DNA of 30,424 nt from NCBI GenBank assembly GCA_045649405.1, contig JAZRPW010000002.1, positions 1-30,424 on the forward strand. The letters run 5' to 3'. The notes under the pieces are model-generated. The model was not told the DNA's origin. It searched no databases and saw only the letters and a list, made by a program, of their open reading frames with translations. Shown here one piece after another: positions 14,792-25,200 of this stretch. How positions within the stretch are numbered: position 1 is the stretch's first letter; the number at the start of each line of letters is the position of its first letter. Made by a program: the position numbers and the translations under genes. Source of the DNA: RUG11462 sp045649405 (GTDB lineage Bacteria; Bacillota; Clostridia; Oscillospirales; Acutalibacteraceae).

Positions 14792-15691
14792 ATGAGTCAA
14801 TCAATCATTAAATCAAAAAGTAGCAAATCAATAAATTTAATTGGAATTATGGTTTTAATTATTTTTATGATTTTGAGCTGTTTTAGTTGCATAAATGAGA
14901 TAGCAACTTGTGTAGTTGACGATGAAGACATCTATATGGTGGGAGACAGCTTTATACATAATGAATATAGCAATTTTATATTAATAATTTTGCCCTTATG
15001 CCTAATTCAAATGCTCTGTTTATATTTTAACAAGCGAGCAGGCAGTCTTGTTTTATCAGCGATAACTTTTTTGATAACAGTTTTTGGTTGCTTTGTTGTT
15101 GAAAAATATGAACTAATATTTCGAATGATGGGTGGCTTGTATCATTATGATTATGAGTTTACTATTATCGGAGATATCGCAGTTTGTTTTGCAACAATGA
15201 ATTTTTGTTTGCAGATTGTTGACAAAACAAGAAAGAATAATACCATAAAAATTGCTGACTTGTTAAAGGTGGCTGTTGTTTGTCTTTTGGTATTGTTATG
15301 TGTAAAAAGCACATACAGTACCTACGGAATTATTGAAACCACAGTACCACAATTACCAGGTTTTGAAATAGTAACCACTACAACAGACTGCGACAACGCT
15401 TTTTGGTTAGTGTTAATTGTATCTTTTTTTGAAATTGTCTGTTTTGTGTTTAAAAAAATTATATTTCAGATATTTTCTAACATATTAGCATTATTTATAT
15501 TGATTGAAACATCGTTAATTATGTTTTTGCCAAAAATATTAGATTTTAAACTTGGCATTGTTTTTTATGAAGTTGTTGTATATGACAATGCGGGTATTTT
15601 GGTTGCGATAGCTTCAGTAATATTTATAACTCAAACTACTATTTCAACATTAAAAATTAGAGAAAGTAAACTATCAAAACAAAAGTTTTAG
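14792..15691 (+). CDS. Polytopic membrane protein of unknown function
   Basis: A 299-residue protein with about eight hydrophobic helices and only short loops. The longest extracytoplasmic-type loop is around residues 35-55 (VVDDEDIYMVGDSFIHNEY). I do not recognise a family. An in-frame GTG at 14783 overlaps the FHA stop codon, but the ATG at 14792 is equally placed. Neither has a good ribosome binding site, so translation may be coupled to the FHA gene. It sits inside the kinase/phosphatase/FHA block and may be a membrane component of that pathway. Codon use is more AT-rich than in the neighbouring FHA gene. Confidence 0.7.
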   Translation: MSQSIIKSKSSKSINLIGIMVLIIFMILSCFSCINEIATCVVDDEDIYMVGDSFIHNEYSNFILIILPLCLIQMLCLYFNKRAGSLVLSAITFLITVFGCFVVEKYELIFRMMGGLYHYDYEFTIIGDIAVCFATMNFCLQIVDKTRKNNTIKIADLLKVAVVCLLVLLCVKSTYSTYGIIETTVPQLPGFEIVTTTTDCDNAFWLVLIVSFFEIVCFVFKKIIFQIFSNILALFILIETSLIMFLPKILDFKLGIVFYEVVVYDNAGILVAIASVIFITQTTISTLKIRESKLSKQKF

Positions 15692-15723
15692 ACATATTTT
15701 TAACAAAAGGAAGGTAAAAAGTA

Positions 15724-16491
15724 GTGAACTTTATTGTTTCGGCTACAACTGACATTGGTTTGACAAAAAGTACAAATCAAGACAGTTTTAATGTTCGAGT
15801 GTTTAACACACAACAAGGAAAGGTTGTTCTTGCCGTTTTATGCGATGGCATGGGCGGTCTTTCAAAAGGCGAGGTTGCAAGCGCATCTTTGGTTAATGCA
15901 TTTTGCAAATGGGCTGATAACAAGCTACCTGCTTTGTGTGAAAAAGAAATTGAAGATTCTGATATTCGTAATGATTGGGTTGGCATTGCAACCGAGTATA
16001 ACGAAAAGATAAAAGCTTATGCTGCTTCTTGTGGCACAAATATGGGTACTACTCTTACTGCTTTATTACTTACCCCAAACCGTTATTATATTATCAATGT
16101 TGGTGACACCCGTGCTTATGAAATTGCAGATTCTGTAACCGTTTTAACAAAAGACCAAACGGTTGTAGCACGAGAGGTTGAACTTGGTAACTTGACTCCA
16201 GAAGAAGCAGAAACAGATGCTCGTAGAAGCGTGTTGCTTCAGTGCATTGGTGCTTCAGATGTTGTTTATCCTGATATGTTCTTTGGTCAAACAAAAAAAG
16301 ATGCCGTGTATATGCTTTGCAGTGATGGTTTTAGACACGAAATCACAGCAGATGAAATTTATCAATATCTTAACCCTGGCGTTATGGTTGATGCCGATGG
16401 AATGAAACAAAATATGGATGCTCTTATTGACATCAACAAGCAACGTCAAGAAAGAGATAATATTTCAGTAGTTTCGGTTAGAACTTTTTGA
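15724..16491 (+). CDS. PP2C-family Ser/Thr protein phosphatase, GTG start
   Basis: A 255-residue single-domain PPM/PP2C phosphatase, the usual partner of PknB-type kinases. The metal-binding motifs are all present: NQDSF with D20, CDGMGG with D41, GDTRAYE with D128, CSDGF with D201, and RDNIS near the C-terminus. The start codon is GTG at 15724, eight bases after GGAAGG. The kinase gene follows after 19 bp. It should remove phosphate from threonines modified by that kinase, including, by inference, the ETTVL motifs of the two neighbours. Confidence 0.93.
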   Translation: MNFIVSATTDIGLTKSTNQDSFNVRVFNTQQGKVVLAVLCDGMGGLSKGEVASASLVNAFCKWADNKLPALCEKEIEDSDIRNDWVGIATEYNEKIKAYAASCGTNMGTTLTALLLTPNRYYIINVGDTRAYEIADSVTVLTKDQTVVAREVELGNLTPEEAETDARRSVLLQCIGASDVVYPDMFFGQTKKDAVYMLCSDGFRHEITADEIYQYLNPGVMVDADGMKQNMDALIDINKQRQERDNISVVSVRTF

Positions 16492-16510
16492 TTAAATTGG
16501 AGGAAAAAAC

Positions 16511-18214
16511 ATGCTTGAAATAGGCTCTCTTGTTGATGGTAAATATAAGATACTGAGCGAAATTGGCCATGGCGGTATGAGTGTAGTTTACATGGCTATT
16601 AACGAAAAAGCTAACAAGACCTGGGCAATTAAAGAAGTCCGTAAAGATGGTAAAATGGACTTTAATACTGTTCGTCAAGGTCTTATGGCAGAAATTGAGA
16701 CTCTCAAAAAACTTAAACATCCAAACTTGCCAAGTATTGTCGATGTTATTGAAGATGAAGACAGCTTCATCATTGTAATGGACTACATTGAAGGTCGTTC
16801 TCTTGACAAAATTATCGAAGAAAATGGTGCTCAACCAGAATCGTTTGTTGTTGAGTGGGCAAAACAGTTGTGTGATGTTTTCGGTTACTTGCATTCAAGA
16901 AACCCTGCGATTATTTATCGTGATATGAAACCAGCAAACGTTATGCTTAAACCAGATGGCAATATTATGGTTATTGACTTTGGTACAGCCAAAAACTATG
17001 AAATTGACCTTGGCGAAACAACAGGTATTGGTACTATTGGTTATGCGGCGCCTGAACAATATATCGGTAGTGGTTTAGGTCGTACCGATGCAAGAACAGA
17101 CATTTACTGTTTGGGTATTACATTGTATCATCTTTTAACCAATGTAGACCCTTGCAAAAACTTAATTAGTGACAAATCTATTAGAGCGGTAAACCCTGCT
17201 CTTTCACATGGTTTAGATGCAATTGTTCAAAAGTGTACTCAACATCAACCTGATGACAGATATCAATCTTGTGCTGAGTTGATGTATGACCTTGAGAACT
17301 ATGAGGTTCTTGAACCGCTTTATAAAAAGAAACAAAAAAGAAAACTTGGAACTTTTGTTGTGACAGTTATTATGTCGATTGTAATGGCATTTAGTGGCAT
17401 CGGCTTGAATATAGCTGCTGATAAAATGGCAACCGATACATATGAAACAATGTTGTATGAGGCATCAAAAACCTCTGATTATGATACAAAAGTTCAAATT
17501 TATGAAGATTGTATTGAAATTCCAAATAAAGCAAAAGAAAAAGAAGCTTATTTGGGATTGATTCAAACATTTAAAGAAAATGATTCATCTTTCTCTGTTG
17601 AAGAAGGTAAATTGTTAGAAAAGCTTATCAAAAACAACAGTAAAGAACTTCAAAAAAACATAGACAATTATGTTGAAATTTGTTTTGAAACAGGAAAACT
17701 CTTTTGGTATTATTATGATTATTCAGGAGGTTCACAAATTACTAAGGCAACAAGCTCTATTGAGTGGTTCCAAGACGTAATTGAAAACGCCCCTGAAGAT
17801 TATGAAAATTTAGGCATGGCAAAAGTTTATGCCAATGTAGGAATTTTCTACAGAGATATTACTACTGATGTTACCGAAGCCGAAGACAAGGGCAAATATA
17901 AACCTTTGTTTGAAAATCTTAAAGAATTGATGAATACCGTTGCAACAGATGAAAACGAAAGTGAAATTGTTCGACTTGAATTGGTAGAACTTACTCGTTG
18001 GGCGGTTCATAAATACGCTGTAAAATTTAAAGTTGATGGCATTACAAAAGATCAGTTAATGGAAATGTATGACGAGATTGAAACAATTGTTAATTCAATT
18101 GAGCCAACAGCTGAAAAAACAGAAGAATTAAAAGCAAAAACTGTTTCAACACTTGCTGAAACAAAAGAAACAATTAATACTGCGTATGATACAGGCAAAG
18201 GAGGTAATGAATAA
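16511..18214 (+). CDS. Transmembrane Ser/Thr protein kinase, PknB-type
   Basis: A 567-residue receptor-like kinase. The N-terminal ~265 residues form a complete Hanks-type domain: glycine loop GHGGMSVVY, K41 (WAIKE), probable helix-C E61, catalytic loop YRDMKPANV with D138 (Tyr replaces the usual His), DFG D156, and the APEQY and DIYCLG motifs. One transmembrane helix lies at about residues 277-300. The C-terminal ~265 residues are outside the cell and look like TPR-type helices; there are no PASTA repeats. The activation loop contains GETTG (E169-T171), echoing the ETTVL motifs of the neighbours. It starts behind GGAGG. Its stop overlaps the next start (TAATG), so kinase and ETTVL protein are probably translationally coupled. 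Confidence 0.95.
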   Translation: MLEIGSLVDGKYKILSEIGHGGMSVVYMAINEKANKTWAIKEVRKDGKMDFNTVRQGLMAEIETLKKLKHPNLPSIVDVIEDEDSFIIVMDYIEGRSLDKIIEENGAQPESFVVEWAKQLCDVFGYLHSRNPAIIYRDMKPANVMLKPDGNIMVIDFGTAKNYEIDLGETTGIGTIGYAAPEQYIGSGLGRTDARTDIYCLGITLYHLLTNVDPCKNLISDKSIRAVNPALSHGLDAIVQKCTQHQPDDRYQSCAELMYDLENYEVLEPLYKKKQKRKLGTFVVTVIMSIVMAFSGIGLNIAADKMATDTYETMLYEASKTSDYDTKVQIYEDCIEIPNKAKEKEAYLGLIQTFKENDSSFSVEEGKLLEKLIKNNSKELQKNIDNYVEICFETGKLFWYYYDYSGGSQITKATSSIEWFQDVIENAPEDYENLGMAKVYANVGIFYRDITTDVTEAEDKGKYKPLFENLKELMNTVATDENESEIVRLELVELTRWAVHKYAVKFKVDGITKDQLMEMYDEIETIVNSIEPTAEKTEELKAKTVSTLAETKETINTAYDTGKGGNE

Positions 18215-18771
18215 TGACAGTTGAATTAGTACAAATGTTATCGTTGATTTCCTTCATAGTCGCTGGCGTGTTGTTTTTAGTTGCTGTGGCATTGTTTTTC
18301 TTGCTTGACGTTCCTAAATTGTATGGCGATGTATCTGGTAGAACAGCTAAAAAAGCCATTGAAGAAATTAGGCAGCAAAACGAAGGCTCAGGCAACAAAG
18401 CGTACAAGCCAAGTGCTGTTAATGCTAATCGCGGAAAACTTACTGATAAAATTACACCATCAGGAAGACTGCAACAAACTACAACCGATTTGCCAATTGG
18501 CGTAGGCACCGAGAAAATTACGGTTACTTCACAGTCAAATGAGACAACGGTTTTAGACACTGCAAACGAAACTACTGTTTTAGATTCATCTAATGAAACC
18601 ACTGTGTTGTCTGCTTCAAACGAAACCACAGTGCTTCAAGCAGAACCTGCCGAAATAGGCGAAACAACCGTGCTTGTAAATGAAACAGCACCACAAACCC
18701 CAGTTGTGAATGACAAATTCTCTGTTGATGTTGAAATGGCTTTCACTGGCAGTTCGGAAATAATCGAATAA
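18214..18771 (+). CDS. Small membrane protein with five ETTVL motifs, predicted phospho-array
   Basis: A 185-residue protein. It has one hydrophobic helix (about residues 8-31), a conserved-looking basic stretch (SGRTAKKAIEEIRQQ, residues 41-55), and then a low-complexity tail. In the tail ETTVL occurs five times, starting at residues 110, 119, 128, 137 and 150. The first four are spaced exactly nine residues apart. All five are encoded by different synonymous codons. No enzymatic domain is visible. The gene overlaps the kinase stop codon by one base. I infer a membrane-tethered scaffold whose threonines are phosphorylated by the kinase and bound by the FHA domain encoded at 13218. The family is not one I can name. 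Confidence 0.8.
   Translation: MTVELVQMLSLISFIVAGVLFLVAVALFFLLDVPKLYGDVSGRTAKKAIEEIRQQNEGSGNKAYKPSAVNANRGKLTDKITPSGRLQQTTTDLPIGVGTEKITVTSQSNETTVLDTANETTVLDSSNETTVLSASNETTVLQAEPAEIGETTVLVNETAPQTPVVNDKFSVDVEMAFTGSSEIIE
18541..18675 (+). repeat. Array of five ETTVL codon blocks
   Basis: The blocks start at 18541, 18568, 18595, 18622 and 18661. The peptide is identical in each but the DNA differs: GAG ACA ACG GTT TTA; GAA ACT ACT GTT TTA; GAA ACC ACT GTG TTG; GAA ACC ACA GTG CTT; GAA ACA ACC GTG CTT. This indicates selection on the peptide and not recent DNA duplication. Confidence 0.95.
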
Positions 18772-18786
18772 GGCGGGGTTAAATTA

Positions 18787-19269
18787 ATGGATAAAAGACA
18801 GTCGGTCAAACTGTTTCGAAAAAGAAAACAGTTAATGTGGTTATATGTGTTTTTTCTTGCATTGCTTACCGTAAGCATCTTTTTAATGCCGGTCAGCAAT
18901 ATAAAAGATGACAGCGTGGTTATATTGTATTTGTCAAGCGCAACTTTTTGGATAGGTTTAGTTGGCACAATATATTCAGCAATTAAAATTAACCACAGCA
19001 GAAGAGTTTATAGCAAATTTAATGATATAGCTTGGAACAGGCAAATAGGTTTAATTAACTTTTTTAGAAACAAACCTGCAATCGTTTTTGACATAATAAT
19101 GTTTGTGTCACTTGTTGGTTTTGTTGTTTCAGAAGTTTACATTAAAAATTTGATTGTTACATTTATATTTTTTGCACTATTTGTATTTTGTTTTGGCATG
19201 CATTGTATGTTAAATGGAATAAATTATAAATATTTAAAACTTAACGTTAGGAGAGACGAAGAATCATGA
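18787..19269 (+). CDS. Four-helix membrane protein of unknown function
   Basis: A 160-residue protein with four hydrophobic helices (about residues 16-36, 43-68, 98-120 and 122-144) and a basic N-terminus (MDKRQSVKLFRKRK). I do not recognise a family. It starts 15 bp after the ETTVL gene behind AAGGCGGGG. Its stop codon overlaps the start of the giant surface protein (ATGA), which suggests translational coupling to that protein. It could help export or anchor the surface protein, or be a membrane part of the signalling module; the sequence does not decide. Confidence 0.7.
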   Translation: MDKRQSVKLFRKRKQLMWLYVFFLALLTVSIFLMPVSNIKDDSVVILYLSSATFWIGLVGTIYSAIKINHSRRVYSKFNDIAWNRQIGLINFFRNKPAIVFDIIMFVSLVGFVVSEVYIKNLIVTFIFFALFVFCFGMHCMLNGINYKYLKLNVRRDEES

Positions 19270-22200
19270 ACTTAACAAAGAAATTTCTTAACAGAGTATT
19301 AGCAATAGTTCTTTCAGTATTGATGATTGTTGCAATATTCCCAATGGGTGCTTTTGCGTCTGATGATGCTAAGTTTGCAACAGTTTCAACATTTACTGGT
19401 GGTACTGTTGAAAACAACAACACAGAAGAAGTAAAAGTTCTTGTTGAAGAAACAACTCTTGAATGGGTTGAAGGAAACGAACAAAGAGCCGAAGGCTGGT
19501 GGGTTGGAATTAAAGTTGAAGCACCAGAAGAAGATTTTTCTGAAGATGCAACACTTCAAATCAAAAAGAATCCAGCAGGCGAATACGGCGAAGCGTTGAA
19601 ATTTGCAGATTACAAAGATGGCGACAAACACATTGAATTGTGGTTCCCTGTTTCTAAAGAATCTTTGCAAAAAGACCAACTTGACAACACAAGAATGTAC
19701 GCATTTGACTGGAATGCAGATGGCGAAAACGACCAAGAAATCATTTTCTCAGTTGTTCCTTCATCAAAAATCGTTCTTATGAAAGATGGAGAACAAGTTT
19801 TCCCTGCTATTACATATAATGTAAAAGTTAGCAAAACAGGTGAAGGTCTTGTTAAAGTTAATGGTGAACAAAACGCAGAAACAACTGTTGAAAAAGGTAC
19901 AGATGTAAGCGTTGAAATCACTGCAGAAGCAGGCAAGGTTGTTAAATCAGTAAAGGTTAATGACGAAGAAATTAGCACTTTTGATACTGTAGGTTCAACA
20001 ATTAAGTTTAACATTACAAGCATTAATGAAAATAAAAATGTTGATGTAACATTTAAAGCAGTTTCAAATGCAACTGCTGATATAAAAGATTTGTTTAACG
20101 ATGAAGCTGCTGTTTATGCTGATGGTATGACTTTTGTTTACAAAAAAGATGGCAAAGCTGAATTCTCTACTACTGATAAAGATGGAATTATTCTTTATGG
20201 CGAAAATGGTAGTGTTATTGCAGGTGGTAATGATAAAAAATCTGCAGAAATCAAAGAAACAACAAAAATTACTAAAATTGAATTAGTTTACAAAGCAGAG
20301 GACGAAATGACTGCAATGCCTCACGTTGTTGAAGGTGTATCAGCAGAAAATCCTTTGTTAATTGTTGTAGATGAAACAGCTCCAGAAATTTCAGTTGGAT
20401 ATGATAACAATGAGGTATTAAACGAAACATATTATAAATCTGACAGAACAGCAACAATTAAAATTACTGAAGATTATTTTGATGCTGAAAAAGTTGAAAT
20501 CAAGGTTAATGGTGTAAAGAAAACTCCAACATTTACAACAGTAGGCAATGAACATACTGCAACAGTTGAATTTAAAGATGCTGCAGATTATACTCTTACT
20601 GTAAATTGTACAGACCTTGCTGGCAATAAAGCAACTGAATACACCACATCATTCACAATTGATAAAAATGATCCTCCTGTAATTGAAGTTGAAAATGTTT
20701 CAAATGGTGAATATTATAACACTGACAGAACAGCAACTATTACAGTAACAGAGAAAAACTTTAGTGCAGAGGGTATGGTTGTAACTGTTAATGGTACTGA
20801 CAAGGATGTTGTATGGACAACTGACGGCGATAAACACACAACAACAGTTGAATTTAAAGATGATGATCACTATACTCTCGCTGTAAAAGCTAAAGATTTA
20901 GCAGGTAATGAAGTTAGTAAGAGCGTTGCTTTCTGTGTTGATAAAACTAACCCTGTTGAATTAAAAGTTTCTTATGACGAATCTGTGCTTCATCAATTTA
21001 TTGAAGCAATTTCATTCGGTTATTATAAAGCTCCAGTTAAAGTAACTCTTAAGGCAACAGATAAAACAGCAGGTGTTGAATATTTTGAATATTCATATGA
21101 CGTAGAATCTGGTGCAAGTGATACTAATAAGGGCGGAAGCGGAAAAATAGGTGCAAATAGTGTTGAGGGTGAAGCTAATGTATATTCTGCAACATTTGAA
21201 ATTCCTGCACAATTCCGTGGTAAAGTTTCATTCGAAGCTTATGATAAATCTGGCAACAAAACACAACTTAAAGACGGTAAAACTATTGTAGTAGATACAG
21301 TAGCTCCTGGTGTTGATGTTGCTTGGAAAGACACAGTTGCTCCTTCACACGATAATTATTACAAAGCTGACAGAACAGCAAAAATTAAAATTACTGAAGC
21401 AAACTTTTATGCAGAAGATGTTGTAATTACAGTTGGCAAAACTTTGAATGATGGTACAAATTCTATTGAAGAACTCCAACTTGAATTCGCAAAAGATGGC
21501 GACACTTACACAAGTGAAGAAATTCTTTTCAATGAAAATGCAGATTACACATTTAGCATTGATTATACCGACCGTTCAGGTAATTCAAATGGGTACACCA
21601 CATCATTCACAATTGATAAAACTGATCCAGCAATCTCAGTTGAATATGATAACAATGAAGTATTAAACGAAAAATATTATAAGGCAGACAGAACAGCAAC
21701 ATTTACAGTTGTTGAACGCAACTTCTGTGCTGAAGAATTTAAATTCACAGCAGAAGCAGTAGATGTTGTTGGCAATGAAGTTGATTTGTCTTCAAAAGCA
21801 TATACAGAATATCTTGCTAACCCTGCAAACTGGACAGAAGTAGAACCAGATACTTATAAAGCAGATATTACTTTAGATATTGACGGTAATTATGAAATCG
21901 GCGCAACTTACGCTGATATGGCTGGTAATAAAGCTAATGAAATTAGTGACACTTTCTGCGTTGATAAAACTAACCCTGTTGAATTAAACGTTTCTTATGA
22001 TGAATCTGTGCTTCATCAATTTATTGAAGCAATTTCATTCGGTTATTACAAGGCACCAGTTGAAGTAACTCTTGAAGCAAAAGATGTAACTGCTGGTATG
22101 GATTACTTTGTATATTCATATGATGTAGAAACCGGTGCAAGTGCTGTTAACCAAGGTAAGAGCAATGTTGAAGTAGTACCAACTCGTGATGGCGAAACAA

Positions 22201-25200
22201 ACAGATGGTACACAACATTTACAATTGACCCACAATTCCGTGGCGAAGTTTCATTCACAGCTTATGATAAATCTGGCAACAAAACACAACTTAAAGATGA
22301 CAAAATTATCGTAGTAGACAATGTTGCACCTGGTGTTGAGGTTGCTTGGGCTAGTGAAGCTACTCCTTCACACGATAATTATTATGCTGCTAATAGAACA
22401 GCAACAATTACAATCACTGAAGCAAACTTCTATGCAGAAGATGTTGTAATTACAGTTGGCAAAACTTTGAATGATGGCACATATACATCAACAAAAATGC
22501 AACCAGAATTCACAAAGAATGGCGATGTTTACACTGCAACAATTCTTTTTGATGAAAATGCAGATTACACATTCAGCATTGATTATACTGACCGTTCAGG
22601 CAATGCATTGAAAGACCCTATATCATATGATGAACAATTCACAGTTGATAAAATTGATCCTGTAATTGAAGTTGAAAAAGCAAACGGCACATACTATGAT
22701 GTTGAAAGAAGAGCTATCTTTACAGTTGTTGAACACAATTTTAAAGCGGAAGAATTTGCATTCACAGCAAAAGCAGTAGATGTTTTTGGCAATGAAGTTG
22801 ATTTGTCTTCAAAAGCATATGCAGATTATCTTGCAAATCCTGAAAACTGGAAAGCAGTAGAACCAGATACTTATAAAGCAGAAATTACTTTAGATATTGA
22901 CGGTAATTATGAAATCGGCGCAACTTACGCTGATATGGCTGGTAATAAAGCTAATGAAATTAGTGACACTTTCTGTGTTGATAAAACAGCTCCTGCAAAT
23001 TTAAAAATTTCTTATAGCGAATCACTTCTTGATAAAGTTATTGAAGCAATTACATTTGGTTATTATAACGCTCCAGTTCAAGTAACTCTTGAAGCAACTG
23101 ATGCAACTGCAGGTATGGATTATTTTGTATATTCATATGATGTAGAAGATGGTGCAAGCGCTGTTAACCAAGGTGAGAGCAATGTTAAAGCATTACCAAC
23201 TCGTGATGGCGAAACAAACAGATGGTACACAACATTTACAATTGACCCACAATTCCGTGGCGAAGTTTCATTTACAGCTTATGATAAATCTGGCAACAAA
23301 ACACAACTTAAAGATGACAAAATTATCGTAGTAGACAATGTTGCACCTGGTGTTGAGGTTGCTTGGGCTAGTGAAGCTACTCCTTCACACGATAATTATT
23401 ATGCTGATGACAGAATAGCAACAATTACAATTGAGGAAGCAAACTTCTATGCAGAAGATGTTGTAATTACGGTTGGCAAAACTTTGAATGATGGTACATA
23501 CACAGAAACAGTAATGTACCCAGAATTCACAAAGAATGGCGATGTTTACACTGCAACAATTCTTTTTGATGAAAATGCAGATTACACATTTAGCATTGAT
23601 TACATTGACCGTTCAAGCAATGCATTGGAAGAACCTGAGACATATAACGCAGAATTCACAGTTGACAAGATTGATCCTGTAATTTCAGTTGAATATGATA
23701 ACATTGATGTATTAAACAAAACATATTACAAAGCTGACAGAACAGCAACATTTACAGTTGTTGAACACAACTTCTGCGCTGAAGAATTTGCATTCACAGC
23801 AAAAGCAGTAGATGTTGTTGGCAAAAAAGTTGATTTGTCTTCAAAAGCATATGCAGATTATCTTGCAAACCCTGAAAATTGGACAGAAGTAGAACCAGAT
23901 ACTTATAAAGCAGAAATTACTTTCGACATTGAAGGTAATTATGAAATCGGCGCTACTTACGCTGATATGGCTAATAACGCTCAAGTTGAAGCAATTAGCG
24001 ATGCTTTCTGTGTAGATAAAACAGCTCCTGCTGATTTGAAAATTTCTTACGAACCAAGATTTATTGATACAGTTCTTAAAGTAATTACATTTGGTTTCTA
24101 TCAAGGAAAAGTTGATGTAACTCTTGAAGCAACTGATGCAACTGCTGGTATGGATTACTTTGTATATTCATATGAAGTAGAAGAAGGCGCAAGTGATACT
24201 AATAAGGGCGATAGCAATGTTGAAGTAGTACCAACTCGTGATGGCGAAACAAACAGATGGTACACAACATTTGAAATTCCTGCACAATTCCGTGGTAATG
24301 TTTCATTCACAGCTTTTGATAAGTCAGGCAACAGTGAGACTGCATCTGATAAAAACGTTGTAGTAGTAGATAATATTGCTCCTGGTGTTGAAGTTGAATG
24401 GTCAAGTGAAGCAACACCTTTATATGACAACTATTACAAAGCTGATAGAAAAGCAAAAATTACAATTACAGAGTCAAACTTCTTTGGCACAAAAGACTGG
24501 GATTACGCAGATATTACAGATGATTTCCTCGTAATCACAGTTGGCAAAACTTTGAATGATGGCACATATACATCAACAAAAATGCAACCAGAATTCACAA
24601 AGAATGGCGATGTTTACACAGCAGAAATTCTTTTTGATGAAAATGCAGATTACACATTCGACATTAAATATACCGACCGTTCAGGTAATGTATATGATGA
24701 ATATGAAGAAGTTGCATTCACAGTTGATAAAATTGCTCCTGTAATCAATCTTGCTTATAATGATTCAAATGCACTTTATTCAAATGAAAATCAATTTAGA
24801 ACAGACCGTGTAGCAACAATTACTGTTGTTGAACATAACTTCAAAGCTGAAGATATTGTTGCAAACGTTGTAGCGTCAGGCGCTGCAAAAGCTGAATATG
24901 AAAAATATGCAGCATATCTTGCAAACCCTGCAAATTGGACAACAACTGGCGATATTCACACAGCAACAATCACTTACAATCAAGAAGCTCACTACACATT
25001 TGAAATTGCTTATACCGATATGGCAGGCAATACAAATAATGGTGTAGATACTGGTGATTATAAAGGTCCGTTTAAATTCACTATTGACAAGAGCGCTCCA
25101 ACTGAATTGGATATTACAATTAACAATGTTTCTGTTGTTGGTTCAATGACAACACATGCTTTTGACACATTCTATACAGAAGAAGTTGTTGTAAAACTTT

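Larger units (their letters stand above)
20937..25082 (+). repeat. Four higher-order repeats of about 340 residues in the surface protein
   Basis: Unit starts at 20937, 21960, 22977 and 24012 give lengths of 1023, 1017, 1035 and about 1071 bp. Each unit has three Ig-like parts. The first begins VDKT.P and contains FGYY or FGFY. The second begins VVD..APGV and contains the VGKTLNDGT motif. The third begins FTVDK or FTIDK and contains SSKAYADYLANPENW; this last motif is altered or moved in unit 4. Confidence 0.85.

Noticed and set aside
13218..18771. ETTVL/FHA/kinase block as part of a type VII secretion system
   Set aside because: FHA and kinase genes do occur near such systems, but no WXG100 protein, EccC/EssC ATPase or other component is present. 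The neighbours are Tad pilus genes.
20937..25082. Regularly spaced repeats as a CRISPR array
   Set aside because: The period is about 1 kb, the repeats are in frame within one long gene and encode Ig-like modules.
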